Position numbers and translations under genes: made by a program. This document shows, piece after piece, positions 1-7,917 of a stretch of 64,000 nt of DNA. The notes below the pieces were generated by a model. It worked only from the letters and a program-made list of their open reading frames with translations, ran no database searches and had not been told where the DNA came from. The number at the start of each line of letters is the position of its first letter. The first letter of the stretch is position 1. The stretch comes from Bacillota bacterium (GTDB taxonomy: Bacteria > Bacillota > Desulfotomaculia > Desulfotomaculales > Desulforudaceae): assembly GCA_040757205.1 (NCBI GenBank), contig JBFLXL010000009.1:28681-92680 (forward strand), in the 5' to 3' direction.

Positions 1-287
1 TGGTACACGGGGAGGCCGTCGCCGCCGCAGCGTTGCGGGAATTGCTCGGGGCCGCCGGGTTTGAGGCCTACCGGCCCGGGTGGCAGGAAACAGTCATTCT
101 TGGTCCGGGGCGGACGGTGGAGGAAAGGCTTTGGCAGGTATTTTCCGGCCTGCGTGCCCGGACGGAAGCGTATCTCAAAACACATTCCGAACCAGAAGCG
201 TATAACCGCATCTTAGAGAAGCTGGTGGCCCTGGATGTGGATCTGCACGGCAATGCGGGGGGCGGAAATGGACGCGGGGAGGGCTAG
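1..287 (+). CDS. C-terminal part of a metallo-beta-lactamase-fold (beta-CASP) nuclease-like protein, 5' truncated by the window edge
   Basis: The reading frame is open from the first base and ends at TAG 285-287, so only the last ~95 residues are present. They begin VHGEAVAAAALRELL and continue with a short beta segment around GWQETVILGPG. This resembles the C-terminal RMMBL/motif-C part of RNA-processing beta-CASP metallo-hydrolases, where an HGE motif is followed by an alanine-rich helix and a P-x-x-x-E-x-(V/I)-x-L strand. The catalytic HxHxDH motif lies outside the window and cannot be checked. The end overlaps the proposed pgeF start by 20 nt, suggesting one transcript. The family call rests on this tail only. 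Confidence 0.5.
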   Translation, partial: VHGEAVAAAALRELLGAAGFEAYRPGWQETVILGPGRTVEERLWQVFSGLRARTEAYLKTHSEPEAYNRILEKLVALDVDLHGNAGGGNGRGEG

Positions 288-1098
288 TTCCGGTTTTCGA
301 GCAGAAGAAGCCGGCGGGCTGGTATACTATACGCCCGGGTTTGCGCGGGGGGACGGCGTTCGGGCCGCTTTCAGCAACCGGCGGGGAGGCTGGAGCCGGG
401 GCCCCCACAGTACGTTGAACTTGGGACTGCACGTGGGCGACGACCCGCAAGCGGTCCTCAGCAACCGGGCCTCTTTCTGTGCGGCGCTCGGGTTGAACCA
501 CCGGGACTTGGTGGCTTGCGCCCAGGTGCACGGAACGGCGATGGCGGTGGTGGGGCCGGACGACCGGGGCCGGGGGGCTTTTGACCCGGGTGGGGCGGTG
601 CCCGGAGTCGACGGCCTGGCCACCGATGTCCCCGGAGTGCCGCTCGTCACTTTTTATGGTGACTGTGTGCCCCTCTTCTTTTTCGACCCGGTACGGCCGG
701 CGATCGCCCTGGTGCACGCCGGCTGGCGGGGGACTCTGGGCCGGATCGCCGCCCGGGCCGTCAGCCTGATGCGGGAGCATTTCGGCGCTTCACCCGAAAG
801 AATGCTGGTTGGAATCGGCCCGTCGATCGGGGCCTGCTGCTATACGGTGGGTCCGGAGGTGGCCCAGATGTTCGCCCGGCAATTCGGCCCCGCGGCGGAG
901 GTCCGCTGCCACCCCGGGGAAGGCGGGCGGCTCGACCTGGCGTTGCTCAACAGGCGGATTCTGGAGGCGGCCGGCGTGTGGAGCGAGCATATCGATACTG
1001 CTCCGTGGTGTACTTCGTGCCACCCCGAAGAGTTCTTTTCCCACCGGGCCTCCCGGGGGATAACCGGCCGGATGGCCGCAGTAATGGCCCTGGAGTGA
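268..1098 (+). CDS. pgeF: Purine nucleoside phosphorylase / YfiH-YlmD family protein
   Basis: A 276-residue protein of the Cu-oxidase_4 (YlmD/YfiH) family, now known as zinc-dependent purine nucleoside phosphorylases acting on adenosine, inosine and guanosine. The three expected metal ligands are visible: His in AQVHGTA (about residue 88), Cys in YGDCVPLFF (about 133) and His in VHAGWRG (about 150). The C-terminal CTSCHPEEFFSHR block is also typical. ATG 268 is chosen because it follows a purine-rich GGGGGGCGGA and gives the family length; an upstream in-frame GTG exists at 235. In Bacillus ylmD sits beside ylmE-sepF-ylmG-divIVA; here those genes start 3.9 kb downstream, with a phosphate block in between. 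Confidence 0.9.
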   Translation: MDAGRASSGFRAEEAGGLVYYTPGFARGDGVRAAFSNRRGGWSRGPHSTLNLGLHVGDDPQAVLSNRASFCAALGLNHRDLVACAQVHGTAMAVVGPDDRGRGAFDPGGAVPGVDGLATDVPGVPLVTFYGDCVPLFFFDPVRPAIALVHAGWRGTLGRIAARAVSLMREHFGASPERMLVGIGPSIGACCYTVGPEVAQMFARQFGPAAEVRCHPGEGGRLDLALLNRRILEAAGVWSEHIDTAPWCTSCHPEEFFSHRASRGITGRMAAVMALE

Positions 1099-1105
1099 TT
1101 GGTCA

Positions 1106-1801
1106 ATGGCAAGGGTTTTGGTGGTCGAGGACGACAAACACATTGTCGAACTGGTGCGGTACGCCCTGGAGAAAGATGGCTTTCAGGTGCTGGAGGCCCA
1201 CGACGGCGACCGGGCGTTGGAGATGGTCCACGCGCAGCGGATCGACCTGGTGGTGCTGGATGTCATGCTGCCCGGTCTGGACGGGCTGACCATTTGCCGG
1301 CTGATGCGCCAGGACGAGCGCACCCGGGACATTCCGGTGATCATCCTGAGCGCGAGGGGCCAGGAGTTGGACCGCGTGCTCGGCCTGGAACTGGGCGCCG
1401 ACGATTATATCGCCAAGCCGTTCAGCGTGCGGGAACTGGTCGCCCGGGTCAAGGCGCGGCTGCGTCGTCACGTCCCGGTGCAAGAGGGGCGCAAGATGGT
1501 CCGGTCGGGCGACCTGGTAATCGACGCGGAACGTCTGGCGGTTGAGGCGGCGGGAACGCGGGAGCGACTGACGCCCACCGAATTTGAGTTGTTGTGGGTG
1601 TTGGCCGCGAGTCCGGGCCGGGTTTTCTCCCGGGATTTGCTGCTCCAGAAGGTCTGGGGCTATGACTATGCGGGGGATTCCCGGACCGTGGACGTGCATG
1701 TGCGTCACGTGCGCCAAAAACTGCAGCGGCTGCCTGGAAGCCCCCAGTACATTGAAACGGTGCGCGGAGTCGGCTACCGTTTCCGGGAGTTGAGCGGATG
1801 A
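1106..1801 (+). CDS. phoP: OmpR/PhoB-family response regulator, PhoP-like
   Basis: A 231-residue two-domain regulator. The receiver domain has the acidic pocket E8-D9-D10, phospho-acceptor D52 (in VVLDVMLPGLDG), S82 in place of the switch Thr, and K104 in AKPFS. Residues ~130-228 form the winged-helix DNA-binding domain, including the GDSRTVDVHVRHVRQKL recognition segment and the GVGYRF end. It starts 7 nt after pgeF and overlaps the next gene by ATGA, so it is co-translated with the kinase. The phosphate role is inferred from PhoP-box-like repeats, pstB and phoU directly downstream. The family alone cannot prove the ligand. Confidence 0.87.
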   Translation: MARVLVVEDDKHIVELVRYALEKDGFQVLEAHDGDRALEMVHAQRIDLVVLDVMLPGLDGLTICRLMRQDERTRDIPVIILSARGQELDRVLGLELGADDYIAKPFSVRELVARVKARLRRHVPVQEGRKMVRSGDLVIDAERLAVEAAGTRERLTPTEFELLWVLAASPGRVFSRDLLLQKVWGYDYAGDSRTVDVHVRHVRQKLQRLPGSPQYIETVRGVGYRFRELSG

Positions 1802-3132
1802 GACGGATGCAGAACCAGGTGGTTTTCAGCCTGCTGCTGTTGGCGATGGTGATCATCTCCTTATGGGCGCTTTCCGCCGCGGGCCTTCTCGGTACGGGAG
1901 CGGCGATGGCGCTGGGGCTCCTGGCCACGGCGGCGATGGCCGTCCTGGCCCCCCGGTTTATCAGCCAGCCGCTCTCCAGGGTGGCCGAGACCGCCGAGAA
2001 GATTGCGGAGGGTGACCTCAACAAAACCATCCGGGTATACGAGGGCGACGAAGTCGGCAAGCTGGCGCAGAGTTTCAACCAGATGGCCCAGCGCTTGCGG
2101 GGCACGCTGAGCCTGGTGACCGACGAGAAAAACCGGATCCAGGCCATTCTGGACAGTATGGCGGACGGAGTGATCGCCGTCGGCCGGGAGACGCGGGTAA
2201 TCCTGATCAACCCGGTGGTTGAAGAAGCTTTCGGCCTGAACGAGGAAGCGAGCCTCGGCCGGACGGTGCTCGAGGTGGTGCGGGACTACGAACTGGACCG
2301 GCTCTTCCGCCAGGCGCTGGAGACGGGCCGGCCTTTGAAGCAGGAACTGCGGATTCTGACCCCGGAGCCGCGCATCTTTCGGGTGCACTTGACCCCGCTC
2401 CGCGGTCCTCAGGGCGGCGTGGTCGCCCTTTTCCGGGACATCACCGAGCGCCGCCGGCTGGAAGAAATGCGCACCGAATTCGTGGCCAACGCTTCACACG
2501 AGTTGCGCACGCCGCTGACGTCCATCCGGGGGTTCATCGAGGCCCTGAGGGACGGCGCGGTGAATGAGCCGGAAACGGCGCACCGTTTCTTGGGCATTAT
2601 TCAGGAGGAAACCGACCGGCTGACCGAATTGGTGGACGACCTGCTGAAACTGGCCACCATTGAGGAGCGGCGGAATATGTTCGGCCGTTTGCCGGTGGAA
2701 TTGCCTGCGGTCGTGCAACGGGCGGTGGATACATTCGCCTCCCGGGCCCGGCAAAAAGGACTGGCGCTGCGGGTGGAACTCCCCGAAGGGTTGCCTCCGG
2801 TGACCGGGGACGAGGACCTCTTGGCCCAGGTGTTCAACAACCTTTTGGACAACGCCGTAAAGTTCACCGAAAAAGGCGGGATTACGATCCGGGCCGCGGC
2901 GGCCGAGGGCGGAGTGGAAGTGGAAGTCTCGGATACCGGCGCCGGGATCGCGCCGGAAAACCTGCCCCGGATCTTCGAGCGCTTCTTCCGGGCGGACAAG
3001 GCCCGCACCCAGGGCGGCACCGGCCTGGGGCTGGCGATCGTCAAACACACCGTCGAGGGTCACGGCGGCAAAATACGGGTGACGAGCAAGCCCGGCCAGG
3101 GCACGACCTTTTCTTTGTTTTTGCCGTCCTAG
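1798..3132 (+). CDS. phoR: Membrane sensor histidine kinase, PhoR-like
   Basis: 444 residues in the order: two N-terminal hydrophobic segments (about 8-30 and 37-55) with almost no extracytoplasmic loop, HAMP (about 55-105), PAS (about 115-225), HisKA with SHELRTPLTS (phospho-His about 234), then HATPase with N, G1 (DTGAGIAPENL) and G2 (GGTGLGLAIVK) boxes. The missing large external domain fits PhoR-type kinases that sense through the Pst transporter and PhoU. It overlaps the regulator by 4 nt. The match to PhoP is by position and architecture. Confidence 0.87.
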   Translation: MRRMQNQVVFSLLLLAMVIISLWALSAAGLLGTGAAMALGLLATAAMAVLAPRFISQPLSRVAETAEKIAEGDLNKTIRVYEGDEVGKLAQSFNQMAQRLRGTLSLVTDEKNRIQAILDSMADGVIAVGRETRVILINPVVEEAFGLNEEASLGRTVLEVVRDYELDRLFRQALETGRPLKQELRILTPEPRIFRVHLTPLRGPQGGVVALFRDITERRRLEEMRTEFVANASHELRTPLTSIRGFIEALRDGAVNEPETAHRFLGIIQEETDRLTELVDDLLKLATIEERRNMFGRLPVELPAVVQRAVDTFASRARQKGLALRVELPEGLPPVTGDEDLLAQVFNNLLDNAVKFTEKGGITIRAAAAEGGVEVEVSDTGAGIAPENLPRIFERFFRADKARTQGGTGLGLAIVKHTVEGHGGKIRVTSKPGQGTTFSLFLPS

Positions 3133-3153
3133 TACCGGTATCGAGCTTCGGCC

Positions 3154-3192
3154 TTAACTTTTCCTTAACATTGCTTTAACACCGGACTAATA
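3154..3192 (+). promoter_or_regulatory. PhoP-box array: TTAACA-type direct repeats with an 11-bp period
   Basis: TTAACT (3154-3159), TTAACA (3165-3170) and TTAACA (3176-3181) lie exactly 11 bp apart, followed in phase by a degenerate CTAATA (3187-3192). Bacillus PhoP binds TT(A/T/C)ACA hexamers with about 5-bp spacers, so this is a good match. An A/T-rich TAATAAT overlapping the last copy could serve as -10. The array lies between phoR and pstB and probably drives pstB-phoU under phosphate limitation. Confidence 0.72.
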
Positions 3193-3298
3193 ATGGCGTG
3201 TTAGGCTGGATCGGGGGAGAATCGGGCTCTGACCGGGCAGGTGGTTCGCGCCGGCGCCATTGTGCCTTTTCGGCAAAACCTAGGAGGACGAAAGACGG

Positions 3299-4054
3299 AT
3301 GGAGAATAAGATCGCAATCCGGGACCTCAATTTACACTATGGGGATTTCCAAGCTCTGACCGACATCAACATGGACGTTCCGGAGCGGCGGATCACCGCG
3401 CTCATCGGGCCTTCCGGCTGCGGCAAGAGCACGTTTTTGCGGGTCTTGAACCGGATGAACGATTTGATTGAAGGGGTGCGGGTGTCGGGAGAGGTGTTGC
3501 TCGACGGTCAGAACATCGTGGGACCGGAGGTTGACGTGGTACAACTCCGCAAGCGGGTCGGGATGGTGTTCCAGCGGCCCAACCCCTTTCCGATGTCGGT
3601 GTACGACAACGTTGCCTACGGGCCGCGGATTCACGGTTTGAAGAACAAGCAGCGGCTTGACGAGATCGTGGAGCGCAGCCTGCGGGACGCGGCCCTCTGG
3701 GAGGAGGTCCGTGACCGCCTGTTCCGCTCGGCGTTGGGGCTTTCGGGCGGGCAGCAGCAACGGCTGTGCATCGCCCGGCTGCTGGCGGTGGGGCCCGACG
3801 TGCTCCTGATGGACGAACCCAGCTCCGCCCTGGACCCGATCTCGACGCTCAAGATCGAGGAGTTGCTTCAGGAACTGAAAAAGGACTACACGATCATCAT
3901 CGTCACGCACAACATGCAACAGGCGGCCCGGGTGTCGGACATTACCGCTTTCTTCCTGAACGGAGAAGTAGTGGAATCGGGAGCCACAGACACCCTGTTC
4001 ACCAAACCGACCGACAAACGGACGGAAGACTACATTACCGGGCGTTTCGGCTAG
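3299..4054 (+). CDS. pstB: Phosphate ABC transporter ATP-binding protein
   Basis: A 251-residue ABC ATPase with Walker [10 protein letters not shown] (residues 37-45), PstB-typical Q-loop region [18 protein letters not shown], signature LSGGQQQRL and Walker [14 protein letters not shown]. It energises high-affinity phosphate uptake at the inner face of the membrane. A strong AGGAGG lies about 12 nt before ATG 3299. The partner genes pstS, pstC and pstA are not next to it: upstream is phoR, downstream phoU. The permease must be encoded elsewhere, or PstB here serves mainly in signalling with PhoU and PhoR (inference). Confidence 0.95.
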   Translation: MENKIAIRDLNLHYGDFQALTDINMDVPERRITALIGPSGCGKSTFLRVLNRMNDLIEGVRVSGEVLLDGQNIVGPEVDVVQLRKRVGMVFQRPNPFPMSVYDNVAYGPRIHGLKNKQRLDEIVERSLRDAALWEEVRDRLFRSALGLSGGQQQRLCIARLLAVGPDVLLMDEPSSALDPISTLKIEELLQELKKDYTIIIVTHNMQQAARVSDITAFFLNGEVVESGATDTLFTKPTDKRTEDYITGRFG

Positions 4055-4144
4055 TCAAGTGGTTCTTGCCCTTTCAATACGCATATGATACATTAATGCT
4101 TATTACATTTAACCGATTAGTTTATCGAGCCAGGGGTGGTCCCA

Positions 4145-4801
4145 TTGTCCAATCGGCGCGCTTTTGACACGGAATTGAACGATTTGAAGCATGACATCCT
4201 GCGGATGGCCAGTCTGGTCGAGCAGAGCATTTTCAACGCTCTCGAGGCGCTCTTGAAACAGGACCCGCTGATCGCGAGAGACGTCATCACCGGGGACGAT
4301 GCTATCGACCGGATGAGATACGAAACCGAAAACCGGTGCATCCGGCTGATCGCCACCCAGCAGCCGATGGCCCGGGACCTGAGGGTGATTGTCACCGGCA
4401 TCAAGATCCTGATCAATCTGGAGCGGATGGGCGACCACGCCGAGGATATCGCCCGGGCGGCGATGTGCGTTTGCGGGCGGATGCCCGCCAAGCCGCTGGA
4501 GAAGATCCCCCGGATGGCGCAGCTTGTCCAGCGCATGGTCAAGGACGGCTTGGACGCCTACGTGCACGGTGACGTGGAAAAGGCCCGGCAGATGTGCCTT
4601 ATGGACGACGACGTGGACGAGATCTACAACCTGACCTTCCAGGACCTGATCACCTACATGGAAGAAAACCCCCACACCATTCCCTGCGTGGTGTACCTCC
4701 TTATGGTTGCCCGCTCCTTGGAGCGCCTGGCGGACCGGGCGACGAACATCGGCGAGGAAGTTATCTACCTGGTTACTGGAGAATGGAAAGAGCTGAACTA
4801 G
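4145..4801 (+). CDS. phoU: Phosphate signalling regulator PhoU
   Basis: About 218 residues, nearly all helical, in two PhoU three-helix repeats. Each repeat carries the metal-cluster consensus region: ERMGDHAEDIARAA in the first and ERLADRATNIGEEVIYLVTGE in the second. PhoU couples Pst activity to inhibition of PhoR. TTG 4145 is preferred because AGGGGTGG sits 8 nt upstream; GTG 4136, three codons earlier in frame, is the alternative. The 80-nt gap from pstB is AT-rich and could hold a secondary promoter. A clear terminator follows. Confidence 0.93.
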   Translation: MSNRRAFDTELNDLKHDILRMASLVEQSIFNALEALLKQDPLIARDVITGDDAIDRMRYETENRCIRLIATQQPMARDLRVIVTGIKILINLERMGDHAEDIARAAMCVCGRMPAKPLEKIPRMAQLVQRMVKDGLDAYVHGDVEKARQMCLMDDDVDEIYNLTFQDLITYMEENPHTIPCVVYLLMVARSLERLADRATNIGEEVIYLVTGEWKELN

Positions 4802-4803
4802 AA

Positions 4804-4830
4804 AGAGCCCGCGCCAGGGCTCTTTTTCTT
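4804..4830 (+). terminator. Rho-independent terminator of the pstB-phoU transcript
   Basis: A 7-bp stem AGAGCCC / GGGCTCT with a 6-nt loop is followed by TTTTCTT, immediately after the phoU stop codon. Confidence 0.85.
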
Positions 4831-4958
4831 CGCAGGAGTTGCCGCCGGGGCGTAGAATAGCATGCCCCAAACAAGTACCGGTAATTTGCCTTGTGTTTAA
4901 GATACTCCTGAAATCGGCCCGGCTGTTAAGCTGGTACACGATCGGGGGCGGGACAGGC

Positions 4959-5663
4959 GTGCAAACGATAGATGTGGTTCACAACCTGGAACAGGTTCGC
5001 CGGCGGCTCGCCGCAGCGGCCGGGCGCGCCGGGCGTGACCCGGAGACCGTCGGGCTGGTGGCCGTTTCTAAAGACGTCGGCCCGGAACAGATCAGGAAGG
5101 CCTTGGAGGCGGGCGTACAGGTCTTTGGAGAGAGCCGGGTGCAGGAACTGGCCGGGAAGTACCCTGAACTGCCGGGAGCGCGGTGGCACTTCATCGGTCA
5201 TCTGCAGCGCAACAAGGTCAAGTACCTGGTGGGCCGGGTGGAACTGATCCACAGTTTGGATCGCTGGTCGCTGGCGGAGGAACTGGACCGCCGGGCCCGG
5301 GGGCAAGGGCGCCCGTTCCGGGTGCTGGTCCAGGTGAGAGCGGGGGCGGACGAAGGGAAACTCGGGGTTGGGGCCGCCGAAGTGGGTGATTTTGTCAGCC
5401 GGGTGGCAGGACTGGGCGGCCTGGATGTCGAAGGAATTATGGTTATCGCGCCGTTTGTGGAAGACCCGGAACAGACGCGTCCCTATTTCCGGGCCGTGAA
5501 ACGGCTTTTTGACAGTCTTGCGGATGTGCCCGGCTTCAAGGGACGTTACCTTTCAATGGGAATGAGCGGCGACTTCGAAGTCGCGGTGGAGGAGGGAGCG
5601 AATCTGGTCCGCGTGGGCACGGCCGTTTTCGGCCCCCGAAAATGCACATTAAGGGAGGGCTGA
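4959..5663 (+). CDS. ylmE: PLP-homeostasis protein YggS/YlmE family
   Basis: 234 residues of the fold-type III pyridoxal-phosphate binding family (COG0325). Seen are LVAVSKDV (PLP-lysine region), FGESRVQEL, WHFIGHLQRNKVKYL, and the C-terminal YLSMGMSGDFEVAVEEGANLVRVGTAVFG phosphate-binding block. Members keep PLP balanced and have no known catalytic reaction. GTG 4959 is chosen: GGGGGCGGG lies 7 nt upstream and the usual N-terminus begins here. It precedes sepF by 2 nt, as in the Bacillus ylm division cluster. Confidence 0.92.
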   Translation: MQTIDVVHNLEQVRRRLAAAAGRAGRDPETVGLVAVSKDVGPEQIRKALEAGVQVFGESRVQELAGKYPELPGARWHFIGHLQRNKVKYLVGRVELIHSLDRWSLAEELDRRARGQGRPFRVLVQVRAGADEGKLGVGAAEVGDFVSRVAGLGGLDVEGIMVIAPFVEDPEQTRPYFRAVKRLFDSLADVPGFKGRYLSMGMSGDFEVAVEEGANLVRVGTAVFGPRKCTLREG

Positions 5664-5665
5664 CG

Positions 5666-6088
5666 GTGGGAAGAAGAAAACTGGTGGACCGGGTCCTGAA
5701 TTTCATGGGTTTTGAGGATGAAGGGCCGGAACAGGTGCAGGAGGAGCGGGTGCCGCGGGAGAGCCCGGACCCCAAGAAGAAGGCCACCGTGGTAAATCTC
5801 CACGCGCAGCGGCAGACACGAGTGGTGGTGGTGGAGCCCAAGTTGTTCGACGAGGCCCAGGAAATCGCCGAGCACTTGAAAAACCGGCGCCCCGTGATCG
5901 TAAACCTGGAACGCGTGGACACCGACATCGCCCGGCGGATCGTGGACTTTGTGAGCGGTGCCACTTTGGCGTTGAACGGAGCCCAGCAGAAGGTGGGCGG
6001 GGGCATCTTTCTGTTCGTGCCCAACAACGTGGACATCGAAGGCAAAACCCAGGCGCCGGAACGGGGGATTTTCCCCTGGATCAAGTAA
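5666..6088 (+). CDS. sepF: Cell division protein SepF
   Basis: 140 residues. SepF binds membranes through its N-terminus and tethers FtsZ during septum assembly. The N-terminus VGRRKLVDRVLNFMGFED is the amphipathic membrane helix. After a charged linker comes the C-terminal SepF domain (about residues 50-140) with VVVVEPKLFDEAQEIAEHLKNR, IVNLERVDTDIARRIVDFVSGA and the GGGIFLFVPNNVDI strand. GTG 5666 has AAGGGAGGG 6 nt upstream, which decides it over an ATG at 5642 inside the previous gene. Confidence 0.93.
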   Translation: MGRRKLVDRVLNFMGFEDEGPEQVQEERVPRESPDPKKKATVVNLHAQRQTRVVVVEPKLFDEAQEIAEHLKNRRPVIVNLERVDTDIARRIVDFVSGATLALNGAQQKVGGGIFLFVPNNVDIEGKTQAPERGIFPWIK

Positions 6089-6103
6089 CAGGGGTGTAGT
6101 AAC

Positions 6104-6931
6104 TTGACCGTAGAGCGTTTCAAAGTCGGCATTGCCGGCGGCGGGGCCATGGGGGAAGCCTTGGTGCGGGGCCTCTTAGCGGCCGGCACGCATTCTCCGG
6201 CAGAACTGATGGTCAGCGAGGTGTACGGGCCGCGGCGGGAGTATCTGGAACGGGAAACCGGGATTGGGACCGTGGCGGAAAACCAGCGGCTGGTGGAATT
6301 CGGCGAGGTGCTGATCCTGGCCGTGAAACCGCATGTTGTCGGTGACGTGGCCGCCGAGATCAGGTCCGGATTGCGGCCGTCGCAGACGGTGATCAGTATC
6401 GCGGCCGGGGTGAGTCTGGAATATATTGAAGAAAGCTTAGGCGAAGGTTTCCCGGTGATCCGGGTGATGCCGAACACGCCGGCCTTGGTGGGCGCGGCGG
6501 CGAGTGCCTACTGTCTTGGGCGTTACGCCGGTTCCCGCGACGAGGCCCGGGCCCGAACCGTACTGGAGGCGGTGGGCCTGGCGGTCCAGGTTGAGGAACG
6601 GTTGCTGGATGCCGTAACCGGTTTGAGCGGCAGCGGCCCGGCATACATGTTCCTGGTTCTGGAGTCCTTGGCCGACGGGGCGGTAAGAATGGGCCTGCCG
6701 CGTAACGTCAGCGCTATGTTGGCGGCCCAGACCATGTACGGGGCGGCGAAGATGGCACTGGAGACGGGTGAACACGCGGGACGGTTGAAAGACATGGTTG
6801 TTACCCCGGGCGGCACAACGGCGGCCGGTCTGTTTGCGCTGGAAGTGGGGGGCGTGCGGGCGGCGCTGCAACGGGCGGTGCAGGAGGCTACCGAAAGAGC
6901 CCGGGAGATTAATAAGCGGGGTGGATCATGA
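6104..6931 (+). CDS. proC: Pyrroline-5-carboxylate reductase
   Basis: A 275-residue enzyme for the last step of proline synthesis, NAD(P)H-dependent reduction of pyrroline-5-carboxylate. The N-terminal Rossmann motif is GIAGGGAMGEALVRGL. The C-terminal dimer domain has the ProC signature region with GLSGSGPAYMFLVLESLADGAVRMGLPR and DMVVTPGGTTAAGLFALE. Start is TTG 6104 with AGGGGTG 7 nt before it. Placement between sepF and yggT is a common Firmicute arrangement. It overlaps yggT by 4 nt (ATGA). Confidence 0.94.
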   Translation: MTVERFKVGIAGGGAMGEALVRGLLAAGTHSPAELMVSEVYGPRREYLERETGIGTVAENQRLVEFGEVLILAVKPHVVGDVAAEIRSGLRPSQTVISIAAGVSLEYIEESLGEGFPVIRVMPNTPALVGAAASAYCLGRYAGSRDEARARTVLEAVGLAVQVEERLLDAVTGLSGSGPAYMFLVLESLADGAVRMGLPRNVSAMLAAQTMYGAAKMALETGEHAGRLKDMVVTPGGTTAAGLFALEVGGVRAALQRAVQEATERAREINKRGGS

Positions 6932-7182
6932 GCCTTATAGTCGACGTAGTCAGTACGGCTTTCAGCGTCTATTCCTTACTGATCATCGGCCGGATTTTGC
7001 TTTCCTGGATCCCGCACAATCCATACAACCCGGTGGTCCGGTTCGTGTACGAATTGACGGATCCCTATCTGAACATCTTCCGGCGCGTCATCCCGCCGCT
7101 CGGGATGATTGATATTTCCCCCATTGTGGCGCTGCTGGTCTTGCACCTGATCCGGTCGGTTATCATAACGCTTCTGATTTAG
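6928..7182 (+). CDS. ylmG: YggT family membrane protein
   Basis: An 84-residue protein with two hydrophobic segments (about 5-25 and 62-84) around the conserved ILLSWIPHNPYNPVVRFVYELTDPYLNIFRRVIPP block of the YggT/YlmG family. Homologues affect division or nucleoid arrangement, but the biochemical role is unknown. Translation is coupled to proC and it lies 13 nt before divIVA. Confidence 0.92.
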   Translation: MSLIVDVVSTAFSVYSLLIIGRILLSWIPHNPYNPVVRFVYELTDPYLNIFRRVIPPLGMIDISPIVALLVLHLIRSVIITLLI

Positions 7183-7195
7183 GGGGAGGTGCACG

Positions 7196-7882
7196 ATGGT
7201 CACGCCGCTGGAAATCAAAAAGAAAGAGTTCCGGCGCTGTTTCCGGGGCTATGACGACCAGGAAGTGGACAACTTCCTGGACCGGGTGGCGGCCGCTATC
7301 GAAACGCTGCTCAAGGAAAACGAAGAACTCAAGGATGCCGTGGAACGGGCGGAGCAGAACGTCTCCAACTACCGGGAGATAGAAAACGCGTTGCAGCAGA
7401 CTCTGGTGTTTGCCCAGAAAAACGCCCAGGAACTGAGGGAAAACGTGCAGAAAGAAGCGGATGTCATCCGGAGCGAGGCCCGGACGGCGGCCGAAGCGAT
7501 TCGCCACGAGGCGGCGCAGAAGGCCGAGTTGCTTCTTGAGGAATCCCGGCGAAAGGCGGAAGAAATCACGCTACAGGCTCACCGGCAGGCCGAACAGTCT
7601 CTGGAAGCGGCCCAACGTCAGGTGGACGAGCTTCTTCAGGAGTACCGGCAAATGAAAAAACAAGTAAAGGCTTTTCGGGATCAGTTCCGGTCTTTTTTGG
7701 AGACCCAACTCGAACTGCTTGATGACCAGGAACACGGAGTGGCCCGGGAGATGAAGCCGGTGATTTCGGAAGAGAGCAGGGGGGTTGAGCCTGGTACCGC
7801 AGGGGCCGAGCCTGACGTGGGGGGAACCGAACCCCAGCCAGAAACCCGGCAGTTGAAGCCGATAGCCGGCGGCAAATCCTAA
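7196..7882 (+). CDS. divIVA: DivIVA-domain cell division/polarity protein
   Basis: 228 residues. The N-terminus VTPLEIKKKEFRRCFRGYDDQEVDNFLDRV is the DivIVA membrane-curvature binding module, with the characteristic FxRxxRGYD-type segment. A long coiled coil runs from about residue 30 to 165, rich in E, K, A and Q. The tail, after about residue 185, is acidic and Pro/Gly-rich and probably disordered. GGGGGAGGTG precedes ATG 7196. DivIVA localises to septa and poles and in spore formers positions division and chromosome machinery. Confidence 0.93.
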   Translation: MVTPLEIKKKEFRRCFRGYDDQEVDNFLDRVAAAIETLLKENEELKDAVERAEQNVSNYREIENALQQTLVFAQKNAQELRENVQKEADVIRSEARTAAEAIRHEAAQKAELLLEESRRKAEEITLQAHRQAEQSLEAAQRQVDELLQEYRQMKKQVKAFRDQFRSFLETQLELLDDQEHGVAREMKPVISEESRGVEPGTAGAEPDVGGTEPQPETRQLKPIAGGKS

Positions 7883-7917
7883 GTTGCGAACCGTAAACCT
7901 GGGGGTTTGAAGCGCGA

